Under the pieces are notes generated by a model. It had not been told where the DNA came from, did no database searches, and saw only the letters and a list, made by a program, of their open reading frames with translations. 64,000 nt of DNA, from contig NC_088319.1 of NCBI RefSeq assembly GCF_910592395.1, positions 4,276,001 through 4,340,000 of the forward strand. The letters run 5' to 3'. Shown here piece after piece: positions 11,901 through 25,037 of the stretch (positions are counted from its first letter, which is position 1; each line of letters starts with the position of its first letter). The DNA is from Lineus longissimus (lineage: Eukaryota; Nemertea; Pilidiophora; Heteronemertea; Lineidae). Made by a program: the position numbers and the translations under genes.

Positions 11901-12629
11901 CTGTGGTACCAGCTTTCAGGAAAATAATAATATAAACTGTATATGCTTTGGAAGTGAGTGCAAGGCACGTTTGCACTTATCCAAATAAATATAAAAAATT
12001 CATTGTGCCCAATGATGCAAGTATATCCTCTAGAACAGTTTTCAAAATGAAATTTTTTACCCTATGCAGTGTTCTCCGCAGGTTCTGTGAATGGTCTGGT
12101 GGATCTACGAAATTTGACGAATATGAACTTTTAAATCATTTTTCATGTCTTGAGAAACACAATGGAGCTAATGGAAGTGGACTAGAGGTGTCCCTGGGTC
12201 AAAATGTTTGTTTTTTTCAGGCGGCCCAAAGGCAGGCAGCCCCCCTTATGGTCAGGCCATTAAGGCTAGTGAAAAACCCTGAATATATGGTGTCGAGGTA
12301 CATGAATCTGAAATAGATTGTGTCCAATGATATATTCTTGTCCTCTGGTGTGGTTTTCACGAAAATGGAAGTATCGCGAATAGTTGATATCGAGGGATCA
12401 ACATTGGACGGTACTCTAGTTCTTGCCCATCAGCCCAAATAGGGTATAGAGTTATTGCTGCCCCTTGCAAAGTTTGTCTGTTGTTGGCTATCTGTGGGTT
12501 TGTTCCGCTTGTTTTCAGAGCATATCTATGTAACCGCTTTGGGTGGTATGATGCTCCTGTAGTGTCATTGTGCATTTTAGTGTGTTTGATAAATCTTGAC
12601 CTACCTTCGGTCCAATTGGTGGCGCTATA
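8963..12629. other. Gene-free stretch with weak local repeats
   Basis: AT-rich DNA with homopolymers (G-run at 9314-9321). Between 11870 and 12360 three diverged copies of a block occur, each with an (A)ATGAT..TA(T)..TTCTTGTCCTCT-like core. The longest ORF (11948-12316, 122 codons) overlaps these copies and has no recognisable domain. No gene called. Confidence 0.4.
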
Positions 12630-13061
12630 GGGCGGTTTAGACGACTGAAAATGGAGCCGATGAGATCCGATCGAATCCAAATGCGGTCTAAATTTCCCTG
12701 GTGTAAACGCAAACTAAACGGGACTCCAAGTGGTCCACCCCTTTTGCTGGTTCCATCGAGGCTAGTCCAGATGCATCTGGATCAAAATCGGTCATCCAAA
12801 CGCGATCGGGCCTGCGATCTCATGTGGACTAAACTTTTACCTGCATGCATGCGTAGTGGTGCTGAATCGGTGTGGTCACGGCGACATCCTGCGGATTATT
12901 GGTGGAACCCCCCCAAAATAGTCCACATCAGTCCTCATTGCTGTTGAGCATCTAAACGGGTACATTTGAATGAGACCACATCTGGTCTGGAATGGGGTTC
13001 GATTTGATCGGATCTGAATGCAGTCTTATGGGATCTTTCTGGAAAGTGTATAAACGGCCCC
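12630..13061. mobile_element. GGGCSGTTTAKAC-terminus MITE
   Basis: The left end reads GGGCGGTTTAGAC. The reverse complement of the right end reads GGGGCCGTTTATACACTTTC. Subterminal blocks also pair: GAGATCCGATCGAATCC on the left against CAGATCCGATCAAATCG on the right, then AATGCGGTCT against CTGCATTC-type sequence. At about 430 bp without coding capacity this fits a non-autonomous TIR element. Three overlapping short ORFs within it are not genes. Confidence 0.6.
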
Positions 13062-14096
13062 TTTGTGAATAACTACTTTTAGCTATATCTCATGAACGTT
13101 GCTAGTTGATGATAACAGTCATTGTAAACACACTCAGTCTTTCAGTGTCACACAGTATGGGACTGCAAGTTGCAGATTCATTTAGATATAGTTGTCATGG
13201 AGTATGAGTCATCATCAAGATTACTATGGTGATTCTGTCAATAGCAACAAAGGACATCATTAGAGAAGTAGATAAGTGATAAGGGGCTGTTGCACTTTGC
13301 CAGCTGTTTGTTGGTTTACATAACTAGGGAACCTTTTGCATGATAATGGTACATGTTGGCAAGGTTACACTGAGAGGTCAAAGTTTTCCCAACATTTTTC
13401 TGAACGTGTCATGTTTTGTTATCATTTTCCATTATCAGGACTATAGCGTGTGAGTTAAGAGGATTATCTGTGTGTCTTAAGAGTATTCACAAAGGCCTCA
13501 GTGGTCAAAATCTGTTATGACAATCATCCATCTTTACCTGAATGAAAATAGATTGGAAACACTGAGACTATGATCGTCAGGCATATTCATTCAGTCAAAG
13601 AATTGGTATTCTACACAATCCAGTTGAGTAATGCCAAATTACAGCAATCTGTATTACATTGTCATTTTATCACCATTCAAGATATCAGTAATTCATCCTC
13701 TGCCTTGAAACTTAACATTCTACAAAAAAAATTTACTTTGCCTTACACACCCAGAAAGATGAGTATGGTCCAAATGATATAGATGGTGGCACTTTTGATT
13801 GCTATTTTCCCATACAGGTAAAAGTAAGGATTGATATCGCCTGCTAAACACTGGCTGCCACATACAGGTCGCAATGTGACTTTGTCACGAGAAGGGTTAA
13901 ACAGGCGATGATTCTGCTCTTACTAGAAACAAAGGTGTCAGTGGTTGCTAGCAACATTGCATTTTCAGACAAAAAAACTATGTGTTTGCAAGGTGCTCAT
14001 GGTTTAACATTGAAATCTAGAAGTATTAAGGTAGCAGGAAGGTGTGGGCGTTTGTGGTTTCTGAGTGTGAGGGGGTATAGTGGTGTCTGTTGACTG
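13062..14096. other. Gene-free stretch
   Basis: AT-rich unique DNA. ORFs of 60-70 codons only, with no supported exon. Confidence 0.4.
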
Positions 14097-14161
14097 TGCT
14101 TTAAGAGAGACTGGCATCATGTGCTTTAAGAGAGACTAGGCATGATGCCAGTCTCTCTTGA
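14097..14161. repeat. 24-bp tandem duplication folding into a 20-bp-stem hairpin
   Basis: The block TGCTTTAAGAGAGACTGGCA occurs twice in tandem (14097-14144, the second copy slightly changed). It is followed by an inverted copy at 14142-14161. The arms 14101-14120 and 14142-14161 pair at 19 of 20 positions around a loop of about 21 nt. Size and loop are within the range of a small hairpin RNA precursor, but transcription is not shown. Confidence 0.55.
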
Positions 14162-15814
14162 GATTCACTTTGCATGAATCCTGCTGGTAAAACATCCACA
14201 TGATGTGAGATGCAAATAACCCGTGAAGGAAACATCGTTTTATCACCCATCTTGGGATATTACATGAATATATGGAGATGGATGCGAGGCAATATACCAT
14301 GCGCAACACTGCATGTTCCCACTCGCGTGTGTTGCTATATTACAGAAAATACACATGGTGAAATTTCTGCAACAATTGTTTTTAGGAAGTCGGTTTTCTA
14401 AAAGATAAATGCCAAATTTCTATTTTTGCAGATAATGAATGACTCTCAGTCTTTCCAATCAAAAACTACAGAAAATTGTTTCCTGGCAATATTCAGCTAT
14501 AAACTCGGCTGGGCTTATGTTAACACTTCTTGTCTGTTCTTTTGTTGTTGGGGTTGTTTTTCATCTGTTAACAATGATGGCATGGTTGCTCGCCATTGGG
14601 TCTGGAAAGTTGAAACTTGGTGTGCTAAAAATTAGGTCAATACGACCTACTTTTCCAGGTTACAGAGGTAACCTTTAAATTTTCACTACATCCATTTTGC
14701 TCAGCAACTGTGCATGTATGTACGTGTGTATATTCGAAGCGGTTTGTTGTGGTCGCACTGGTTTGACACAAAAAACATAGTCTGAAATTGCAATGATGCG
14801 CATGCACTACCGAAATTCAAATAAAAATAGAAATGTGAATTGTATTATGGTTACATAAGGACAGCTACAGCATAGTTTTTGATATAGACAAAGCAGTAAT
14901 ATTGGAGTTCTAGGACGTACATTGAAAAACGTGAAGAAGGCATTTGATTCCCAAATTGTGACCCATTTTCTGGTAAATTGTAATTGACATTGGTTGGTAC
15001 CTGTACACATTTTGTCTTGAAGAATTTCGCTTCCACACAAGTTGACTTCATAAGAATGCCAGGTACCTGCTGTTGGAGAATCTCCGTGTGACGTGTATAA
15101 CACTAAAAACTTGGGTGTGATTAAAAAGCAGCTCTTGAACAAAGTTTTGCCCAAGACCGACTTGTTTGGCGTGGCGAAGATTGAATTACAAAGATATACA
15201 TGATTACCCTTATCAAATTTAATGATCCATGTCTTGGTCAATTGGGACTTGCTCAGCTGTGTGAAATTGACTCAGACGATGTGAAGTCTAGGTGGAAAAC
15301 GCCCAAGAAAACACGTAATGTCCACACAAAAGAATTGCCAGAGGCATTTACAGCTGTGCGATTTATTCACCGTTCCTCTTGAGAAACTCCCTGCCAATGT
15401 CAGTTGAGATTTCTCTTTTGAAAAATAACTCCTAAATTTTCTTTGATAGTGATGATGTCTTGTTGTCATGGCAACATAATCTGTCATTTTCTTGACTAGT
15501 TAGCTTACCTATCAATTGTTGGGGGAATGCAGCTACTGTGTGCAGCAATTTTTCAGGATGTCACTCACGGCTCTTGGTACTGAGGTAATGACGAAAAAAA
15601 CCTGGGCGTGTACATGTAGATGTTCAAAAGTCATATTAACCGTGATACTAAATACGGTAATTGGTAGAGTTACAGGTTTGTCGAAATTCTATATTAAAAG
15701 TGCGCCAAAGTTGGCCTAGAAATTTTATAGAACTTTGAAATAAAACGGCCAAAAATAATTCTGGATTTAATTCAAAATTGTGCCAATTCGTCGATGATTT
15801 CACAAAGTGACCAT
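14162..15814. other. Gene-free stretch
   Basis: AT-rich DNA with overlapping ORFs up to 144 codons (14807-15241, minus). None has a motif or splice context that I trust. Confidence 0.4.
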
Positions 15815-16037
15815 GCTTTAGTGTATGGGCCTATTAGCCTACATTTGTAGTTCGACTTCTCAGGCTTAGTGTATGGGCCTACTAGCCTTCCTCTGTATTG
15901 ATCTATTTAGCAGGTTTATGGGCCTACTAACCTTCATTTGTAGTCTGATCTATTAGGCTTGTGTATGGGCATTAGCCTTCATTAGTTGTAATCTGATCTA
16001 TTTGGCTAGTTTATGGGCTTAATAGCCCTCATTTCTA
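15815..16037. repeat. 47-bp minisatellite, about five units
   Basis: The anchor TATGGGC recurs at 15824, 15871, 15917, 15964 and 16012 (spacing 46-48 bp). Between anchors, blocks like CTACTAGCCTTCATTTGTAG and TCTGATCTATT..GGCT recur with substitutions. The period is not a multiple of three and the frames contain stops, so it is non-coding. Confidence 0.8.
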
Positions 16038-17590
16038 GATGAGACATCCATCAAGTGATGATGGAATCCAAGTTCGTAACCCAATATACGCAAGCCTTCA
16101 TGAGTAAGATGAAACCTCTACAAGTAGCAAGAGCACAATAAGATTAGCCTGAAGCCAAGTATTCAGTAATTGTGGATCAGCAGGAATAGCTTTACCTGGG
16201 AAATGGTATGCATTCTTTAGGCCTACAGCTAGAATAGTTCTACCACCTGCTTAACATTTATTGTTGGCCTATAGCTGCTGTAACTTAGCAAGAATATATA
16301 ACATTTAAAAAATTGAGTTAAGAGCTGATATCATCAAACAGATTGTTGTAGCTTTATTTTGGTAAGATCTCTCCTTGGTTTTATGAAAATATTGAATCGT
16401 GTTGTACCAGTGTTACCTTGGAGAAGAAGAGTGACCCTGGGGGAAACTCATGCTGTCGGAGATCTTCATCCACTGTGTCACTGGACGGAGTGGACTAGAT
16501 GATTGGAGGTCCACCCCAAAACCTTATAAATATACTGTCAGTAGTTTCAAACTTCACGTCAAAGCCCAAGTTTATTTTCCACATGGGAACCCATGGAATT
16601 TTGTGGTGGAAAAAGGAATTGGCCTCCGATCAATATCCAGGCATGATGATAAGTAATAGTGCCCATTTCTTGGAAATCCGAGACGTTTGTTCCTGTTGCC
16701 CATCATTGCAATGGTATCCCTAGGCTGCAATGTCACAATATGATCCTTGCAGTAATGTCAACCTGCTAGCCTGAGTATTTCAAAGAATACCGGTATTGAT
16801 ATCTTCTCCGAGTGATGTTAAGCCTTCTCTGCAGTCATCAGGATGATGTCTGGTCATTTTTAATTGGCAGAATGATCTTTTGTCTTGCTAGCGCAAACAG
16901 AAACTGTGTCTTTTAAATGTGATACCATGGAATTTTAAAAGTACCTTGTACTTGTTCTCTACTTGTCACTTGATCTTCAGATTGACTTTGCCTTGTTGTC
17001 AGTTTGGTAAATTCACAGTTACAAACCTTCAGACAATTTGAACATTTTGATTCCAACATATCTTTCCAGTTGTGAGAAAAAAACACCACATTAGTTAGTG
17101 TTCAAAGGTGTTCCTATGTTAACATAGAGATTTTCTGTGGTAAAAGGGGAGTTAGCAACTTCTGGCATGTGAGTGGTGAAGTTGAGACTCATTTCCCAAC
17201 CTTTTGTATGAGTCTGAGCCACTTTAAAGTTGGATGCTGTAATCCGAAAGGGACAAGTATGGTTGATTGCTTTGCCCAAGGAGGCGTCTAAGTAACAAGA
17301 CACTGACAAGGAATACAATTTTCTTGCATTATAATTTTTCTGAACCTGTGCACTCTTTGAATTATTTTTTGCATCCTGCAGAACTCCCAATACCAATCCT
17401 CTCAATAGGTGGGCCTTGAATATCACATACAATTAATCTGTATTCATTATTGAACAATGGGACATTACCACTCGAAATTATTACACTGTTGATTTATGCA
17501 ACAATTATATTGGTGCAGCTGTTAATATCAGAAGTAATGGTTGCTTGAATGTTTGAATTTAGATTTGTTTGTGGCGTTGAAAATATTCCC
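16038..17590. other. Gene-free stretch
   Basis: AT-rich DNA without convincing exons. ORFs of at most 113 codons without motifs. Confidence 0.35.
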
Positions 17591-17911
17591 CTAGCACGCC
17601 ACGCTGGCAAAGGACCCAATTTTTGCAAGTGGCGAATCGAAATTGCCACCATCTAGTATATCTTTGCCGATAACACCAGAAGCAAACATTGGAACTCCGC
17701 AGCATTGATCAGAAACTTTGGTATGCAAACCACGAAAATCGTTATTAATGAGATCTCGCATGTCTTTGATGCTAATTGATTTAAATATCTGACGTAAAAA
17801 GATATCAACACACGACCAGTTGCACTCATTCATAGACAGTTGTAATGTTACCATATTTGGATGACACAAATGCTGTCCACGTGATAGCCGCCCTTTGATT
17901 GGATACAGCAT
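17591..17911 (-). CDS. Doubtful 106-codon ORF, unknown product
   Basis: A minus-strand ORF in a locally CpG-richer patch, with protein-like composition (contains SISIKDMRDLINNDFRGLHT and DQCCGVPMFASGVIGKDI). I do not recognise a family. No clear donor or acceptor limits it and no poly(A) signal follows. It may be a small gene, a fragment of an older gene or mobile element, or chance, since ORFs of 100-150 codons occur several times in this window. It is listed because its composition looks better than the other chance ORFs. Confidence 0.2.
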   Translation of the reverse strand: MLYPIKGRLSRGQHLCHPNMVTLQLSMNECNWSCVDIFLRQIFKSISIKDMRDLINNDFRGLHTKVSDQCCGVPMFASGVIGKDILDGGNFDSPLAKIGSFASVAC

Positions 17912-19805
17912 AATGGGGTCACGACCTCACTTCTCAATCGAATGTTAGGCATTGTATTATATAGATACATGCTGGTATACCGGCTGTTGGTAGCGAGCTT
18001 GTCATTCTATCGAGGATTCCCGTGGGCGCTGTTCGTGGCTAAGACTTGCTAATCATTGTGAAAAGGGGCGAATTGTGGTGAAGGGTTTCGCCACAGAAAG
18101 GCAGGTGATGTCGTGGCAAACCACACACTTGTGTAGCTAGAAGATTTTGGACTGTTTAGCCACATTGACTAAGAGCTTTCATGACCTAGTGCCAACCCTG
18201 GCAATGTTTACAGTGTATGCTTGGGGGAGGGATTGCAGTCTCATAAAGCACTGGTACGTATGTGGAAATCTATAGGTTGATGTAGGAAACAACGACTTCA
18301 CATGGCTTGCCGTCATTACCTTCTCGTGACACTGCATAACTTTCAATGTGACATATGTTGTAGTTTTCTCAGAATGTGTGAGCAATAGCGATGGTCAGTC
18401 ATATCACATTCTTGTGTTCAGCAATGCTGAGTGTGTGAACAATAGCTGATATATAGATGCATGGTGTATTCTTAGTCAAGGTTTGGTGTAACGAATTCCG
18501 ATGCTACGTAGTGGAGTCCAAAAATGTATGGTCAAGACGAGAATTCCGATAGTAGTGTAATTGAGTGTTGTAGCAAGTGATGTGCATATCATGTCACAAT
18601 GTCCCCATCACTTGTGGAAAAGCGCAAACTTTTGAACATTATTGGCCCATTCATTTGAAAAGTACGCAATGTTCGCCATTGCTCTCCACTACTGCACAAT
18701 GTATTCCACAGTGAAAATGTTAATGAAATACCTTGTAGTGGTGATGGCTCATAGATATTGGAATATTGGAATGCATCGCCAGCAGACAATAGTCATAGTG
18801 GTATAGGACTATTTGTCTAAGTACCATACCAATGGCCGGTGCTTGTCAGTGGTAAAAGCCATCCTCCTATGAATCATGATAAAAATATTTTTCATAATAA
18901 CATTGCACAAAACAATAATTCGACATGTCCCGCCTAATCTACCATTTGTCGGTAAATGTTGTTGTAATCGAAAAACTGCCTGTCGTACATAACATATGAC
19001 TCATTTGGAGGAAAAGATCCCCATATGCCATTACCTAACTGATCATGATGGTGATGATGTTTAGGTACCACGAATACATTTAGCGTTTGTAGGATATTTG
19101 TAGGATATATCATGTGATCATGGCAACTAAATGCGATGCTTGTTATCCTATTGGTACTCAAGAGGTGTCCAAATGATGACACCAGAATTTGGGTGTGAAA
19201 ATGGACTCTTAGGCTGGAGTTATATAGGACTCACGTTGTCACTTGTCATGTTTCACTTGTCACGACTTAACTGAGTTAGGCTGGAAAATACGACATTGAA
19301 GGGGAAAGGTGACATGGTCATTTTAACAAGCCTGCCGCACTCAAAATCACCAAAAAATTATCATTTTTTTCATTTTTATCCTTACCACCGCTGTTCAGGT
19401 CCACGAAGCCAGACTGTAACATTTGACAACTGCTGCACTGTGGAGTGAGGCCAAATAAAGTTGCACGAGATCTAAAATCTACCTACAATGCCACGCAAAG
19501 ATGGAAACAGAACTTTTTTTTATTCCTCCTCTGAGCGGCCTCTACAGAAGTCTTCCGTGAGAGTCCAAAAAAAATTTATTTCTATTTTTATTCCACCCTC
19601 CCCAGCTTGTCCTTGGATAAAAAAGCACGCTAAACCAAGGTATAAAAAAAATCTTGCCTAAAATGTGACACACTACATGTGAAAATGTGACCTCTATATC
19701 ATCGCAGCCTTACACACTTACCAAAATAAGTGCTTTTACTAATGATAGCTAACGTTGGGGTCAACATTTATGGAACTTTTCTGCAGTCGGTTACATTAGT
19801 AGTAC
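17912..19805. other. Gene-free stretch; possible CpG-richer promoter area at its left end
   Basis: The part from 17912 to 18130 is richer in CpG than its surroundings (CGAGGATTCCCGTGGGCGC and others) and ends in CAG/GTGATG, which could be a donor. It could hold a non-coding first exon for either flanking gene, but that is inference only. The rest to 19805 is AT-rich with no supported feature. Confidence 0.2.
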
Positions 19806-20203
19806 GTCCACTACATGGAAAACCCCGGCGTTTTTAAACCCCGGGGATACTCCGAACCAGAAAAAGCCCGGAGAAGACAAGGCGAGGACTTCCACTACAT
19901 GGAAGCAGTTACTGAACACGGCGACAGATGGTGTGGTCTATATGAAATTCCTGTAGAACTCTCCAATTTTTTGTTATTGTTGAAGTCGCGATTGACCGAC
20001 ACAAAATGGCACTCGCCGAGTGTAGAAACTAACTAACGCCGGCGTTTTTGTGATAACACTACATAAAACGCCATGCTTAAATTAGCCCCCATTTAGCCCT
20101 GAATCCATCGCCGTGACAAGAAAACACCGGCGTTTTCCAGGGGGAAATGAACAGGTGTAAGCGAAAAAACCCCGGACCAACACCGGCGTTTTATGTAGTG
20201 GAC
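19806..20203. mobile_element. GTCCACTACAT-terminus MITE
   Basis: The left end reads GTCCACTACATGGAAAACCC and the reverse complement of the right end reads GTCCACTACATAAAACGCCG. Inside, CCCCGGCGTTTT and its complement recur several times, making a GC-rich, CpG-rich island of about 398 bp. The 73-codon ORF at 19815-20036 is part of it and not a gene. Superfamily not assigned. Confidence 0.75.
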
Positions 20204-20733
20204 GCGACTCTATTATCGCTGTCGGTCAAATACTGTTTTACTGTAGGAAATCTCCAGGTTTTGTGTTAATTTTACAACTCTCATGTGTCCACAGTGAAAA
20301 GCATTAGTTTGGTTGCCATAAGTCATCACAAAATCTGACGTTCATGCTTATACCAGCAGTTAAACTAAAATGTCAATTATGCCATACACATTGTGTTATC
20401 AGCAAATACAAGATACAATGAAGTTAAATAGCAACACTGGCTGTGTTTCTGTGTCTCTTTTCAACATCATGGAACTATAATGCCACTATATAGCCGACAT
20501 TTGGCATGCATTCGGAACTAAAAAATCCAGGTCGACCAGCCCAGCATGCAAAATAAATGGCCTTGGGAGAAGAAGGCCCCCCCCCCAAACAGAGCAGACA
20601 TGAGTAAAAACAAAATTATAGCAATGTTTCCCTGCTTGATATTCATGTCTTGTCAGTGATGCTTGCTATAATCCCCAGCGGATTGCTTCAGTGATCTTGG
20701 GGATTAGCTGAATGATGATGGATCCGGAGATTG
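20204..20733. other. Gene-free spacer
   Basis: AT-rich DNA with a C-run at 20578-20586. No feature seen. Confidence 0.4.
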
Positions 20734-20905
20734 CAGTATCATGGCCTCATAACCAAGAAGCTGCTTACCATGGTCTCATAACCGAGAAGCAAATGTAATG
20801 TAGGTCAAACCTCATACCATAGCCTCATTACCGCGAAGCTGCATACCATGGCCTCATAACCAAGAGAAAAATGTAGGTCAAACTGAGTAGCATGGCATCG
20901 TGACC
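20734..20905. repeat. Imperfect minisatellite based on CATGGCCTCATAACC
   Basis: Five related blocks (ATCATGGCCTCATAACC, CCATGGTCTCATAACC, CCATAGCCTCATTACC, CCATGGCCTCATAACC, GCATGGCATCGTGACC) recur with GAAGCTGC or AAATGTAGGTCAAAC spacers. This suggests a higher-order unit of about 100 bp. Non-coding. Confidence 0.7.
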
Positions 20906-22660
20906 ATATATCAGAGGTTGCAACTTGATGTGCTTGCAATAAAACTCTGTAAGTGTTACCTAGTGCTGTGAAACCAAAATCAATATCCTCTATTGTTAAA
21001 AAAAACTATTTAAAGTATTATTTGTTCATGTGCCATGTGTATGTACATTATCATGTTCATATACATTCATGTTGGCTTAAATAGGGAACTCAACTATGGC
21101 TTTTACTATTGACTCTGTTCATTCATTAAACACTTTGTGACTCTACTGCATTTGTACATGTCATGCTATATTCCAAGTTCAGAGGCAAGTGGTAATTGGA
21201 ATAGAGTACAAGCAAGAATCGTTTCTCTTTTTACAATAGAAATTTTAAATGCAAGAACATGTGCAGTACAGCAAGCTCCACAGGGAAAGATGGTGAATTG
21301 TAGCTGTAGGTTTGCTGCCGTTGTTTTTATTGGTTCTTACTGGAAGCTTGGCAGACAATGTGCAGATAATATCTTTAAGGAATGGGCGGCTTTTTACTGC
21401 AGTATGTTTGTTCATCTTCAGGTTCGTCAGTAAACTATTTTTCTGAACGTGTTTGATGCTTTTCCAAATTCTTTCAGCTCTTAGATAGTAGAAAAACGCA
21501 TTATTCGTTATTCTTAGTATGCACAAGTCCTGGCGCGAAAGACCTTTCCCGCCAGGTGAGTGCATGCCCAGATCAGAGTTCACATCACCTTGCTGTTACG
21601 AGGCAAGGTCATTTCCATTATTGTCGCAGTAGCATGGTAATCAAGCGCCATTAGTAAACTCCTTTGGAACCGTACATGAAGTAAAGGTTAAAGTCATCAT
21701 TAAAACCTTCGAGTATGAAATGTCAGATAAGCTTTTGAGAGGAGGCAGCCAACTCCCTCTGCCAAAGGTCCAATCCACATATCAAGAATCAAGGGCGTTA
21801 CTAAAGAGGAAATTCCACACCCAGTGAGTGGCATGTGACGATGGCTGCAGCTCTAAGGCAGATTACGTCATCAAACTTGAGAGTGAATAATAAGTTACTG
21901 TCTTCTGACTGAGATCTTGACGCTGCCGCTGGAGAATGGAGTGGTTCTGTTTCTTTGACAAAACACCCGATCAGACCTTGAAAGACTGTCGTCAGATCAC
22001 CAGATGTGGAGAAGCTGGACCATTGCCCACATCTTTTGAAAAAACAAGCAAGTGGAAACAGATGCAGAGCTACGTCCCACAGTCACATTCCTTAAAACGA
22101 ATAATGTGAACGCCTAACCAGTTGAAATGCAACAGGTGAAAGAAGAGTTATTAAAACTGTAGTGATATACACCAGTATATCGATGCAAGGAAAGATTTCT
22201 TTTGTAGGCATTTGGAGCAAAAGAAGCTGACTGGTATCAGCTGAGATAAGGAGAAAAATATAATTAATTGCGTACACTTTGCACCCCTGAAGGAATGAGA
22301 ATAATCACTTGACTCCTGGGTTAACTTGGCGATAAAATGTGATAATAATGTGCCAGAGGGAAATATATCAATCATCATGATAACGTAATGCCAGCTGCTT
22401 TCTCCACAATTATGAGCCCAGATCTCAAATTTGCGTAAGCGCAAGTAATTGAATTTTAAGGTTGAGTTGCTGACATGTAAAGGAAATTTCAAGGAATTTT
22501 AATCCATGATGAATTCAAATGCAAGCAAGAGACTGATATCATCCTTGATTAATGTCAGGAAATTTTTTTTCATTTTGTCGGGTCACCAGTTGCTTAGCTC
22601 AGCTTGTTTGCCGTTCATTGAAGCTTCGATATCTATCGGCTCGTACTTTATATTTTATTG
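20906..22660. other. Gene-free stretch
   Basis: AT-rich DNA. Overlapping ORFs up to 113 codons without motifs. No splice-supported exon. Confidence 0.35.
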
Positions 22661-22737
22661 GACTGTACTATGAATTTTTTTGGGTCGTGTGCTGGATTCT
22701 CTCGGACCGTACCCAAAAAATTCATTGCACAGTACGA
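22661..22737. repeat. Hairpin with GTAC-rich flanks
   Basis: GACTGTACTATGAATTTTTT on the left pairs with AAAAAATTCATTGCACAGTA on the right, with further pairing of GGGT..ACCC inside. The motif CGGACCGTAC occurs on both the right arm and downstream (22772). This suggests a small foldback repeat of unknown family. Confidence 0.5.
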
Positions 22738-25037
22738 TACCGTCATCAGATCATGTCGGTTCCTACTCGGACCGTACAGCTCAAAAATTATACTTAGTTC
22801 TGGTACTAGCTGTAACATTGAAATATTACCATAATGTCTAATAACACATATTCAAGTTTTGCATAAGATAGACCACTTTGTATTTTCTCCATGCAGTGGC
22901 ATATTTTAAGACCATTTCCAGTTAAAGGCACCTCTCTTTGAAGATATCCAGTAAAGGAAGTCGAAGAGTTTAGTAGTCATGGTGACATTTACATCTCCCA
23001 GAAGAATTTGTCCAATGAGCACTTCAAGGCTTCTTAATGGAAATGTACATACCTTCTGAGATGAAAATAATATTTCCTTGTAATCTTTTTGTTGTTGCAA
23101 AAGTTGTGTAATGACATAGCAGTCATGGTTACCAATTGGGGGACTTCGATTGCATCTTTTGGGCAAAGATTATTGTAACAATTTATTACTCTCCGGAAGT
23201 TGAACCACTCTGTCAATTTCGTTATGAGAAGTCCATCAAATCTGCCAAGGGAACCCCTGTTGACATTGCTTTCATGGCATAGCTTCCATGTTCATTAGTG
23301 GAAATTATATTACTTTCCGGAACATTGGCGAAATTGCTATAAGATGTAACAGGTTCGGATATGTGTAATGATTTTAGTGTTGGTTTCAGTGATAAACCTT
23401 GTTGATGTGTTGAAGTTGGTGCCTGTACAATAGGCCTGTTTTGCCTGTTATTGGTCTATGTGGAGCGTACATGATTCAACTGGCTTAAACTCGCCGACAC
23501 AGCTATACACGTTTTGATTACTGAGTGTGTTTGTACATCAAATGAGTTTATCGCCATACAGTTGGAAGAAATGGAGGACAATTACTCTGGAATTTCTAAT
23601 TTATGATACTGCTCGTAAACATAAGAAAAAAATTAAAAGTAACCAGAGACGGGTTGAGTACTTTCCGTGGTATGCTTAACCCTTTGACTGCCACCGTCGC
23701 CAAATTGTGTTATTCATTTTTTGGCGAAAAGATTGTCTGCTACGCAGTTTTCCCGCCTACTGATTGATGGCGTGTAGGTAGTAGAACATTTCTAAGGCGG
23801 TTTTGAGGAATCTAACTCTTCTCTCTTTCGATCTACAGTCTTATGAAAAGGTCATGAAAATTTTAAAAATTGAAAAAATTATTCGGCAGATAAAGGGTTA
23901 AGATAAATGTGTTGTACTCAGTTCTTTCTTTTCATGTCTTATTAAAATTGCTGCTTTCGGAAATAAGGTAGGTAATTTCATTTCATTTATGTTTCTTTGC
24001 AGTAGTTATGAAGTCCAGTATGGTACATGAAACTTTTAAAAGGGTTGTGAACTGCATTCCAGAATCCTCCTATGGGAACAACTTAGCTCTTTTGACGATA
24101 TCATTGACTATGAGCTTATAAGATTTGGAATTCAGTCAGTGTAGAAATTATGCACTTTTCAGATGATGAATTCATCATGAGGCCCAGGGCTGTGTCACTT
24201 TTCAGAAAGTAGGCTGTGAGATAAAGCGAGTTTTACCTAGGCCTTTCTGAAACATGCTGCAGGGTTCGTAGCAGTCAGTGAAGTCAAGGAAAGTCTGTGA
24301 ATTTTGAACAAGGTCGTTAAGGTCTTGTGAACTTCAGCAAATGAAATAAGTGGTTTTTAAAAAGTCTTTAAATATGTTATTGTGTGTTATTTCTTTTCTA
24401 AGATATCGTCATTCTGGAATCGGCAGCATCTTTCCGAAACCAAGTGTTAAAATTTGCGGTGCTGGTCCCTGCTGGCCGCATTCCTGCCTTTGTTACGAGT
24501 CTAGATGAGATAATTTATGTGGAGTCTGTGCTGCGAGAGCCGCCTAACGGCAAAATAGGGAACTCGAGGTAACATTGTAATGCAAATGGCGGGCGGGCTT
24601 GATTTGTAAGCTCTGAATGTTCAGGAAAGTCTTTCAAAAGTCATTAAAAATGGTTAGGAAAAGTCAGTGAAAGTCTTTGAATCATTTTGGTCTTTAAGGT
24701 TATGAACCCTGTGCTGATTGTTGCTTGTTTCCTCGGGCCTTTTCTCCTCAATCAATGTCAGTGGGTTAATGAATATGTATATGCAGGTGTTGCACTATTT
24801 TCACCTGTAATATTGTCTGTATATCAGCATACAACATTTGCTACAAATCTTATTGCAATGCAAAAATAAGAAAACTGAACAGAACCAGTTTGGGTTACAA
24901 TGTGTACCTGAGTAGAAAAACTGTTATCGTTGAGGTTGCCTAAGTCTGATGACAGGTACGAAGCCTATGAGAATGAAATGTAAAATCTGGAGAACTGTAT
25001 TTCTTGGGACGCCAAATGGATAATCGCTGCTGGGATT
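22738..25037. other. Gene-free stretch
   Basis: AT-rich DNA. A short repeat of AAGTC..TGTGAATTTTG/GTCTTTGAAT-type sequence is visible around 24270-24700. No gene recognised. Confidence 0.35.

Noticed and set aside
12357-12947. Three overlapping ORFs of 65-107 codons
   Set aside because: Largely inside a TIR element, on both strands at once, with no domain.
15815-16037. CRISPR-like regular repeats
   Set aside because: The whole 47-bp unit repeats with drift. There are no unique spacers, and the window is eukaryotic.
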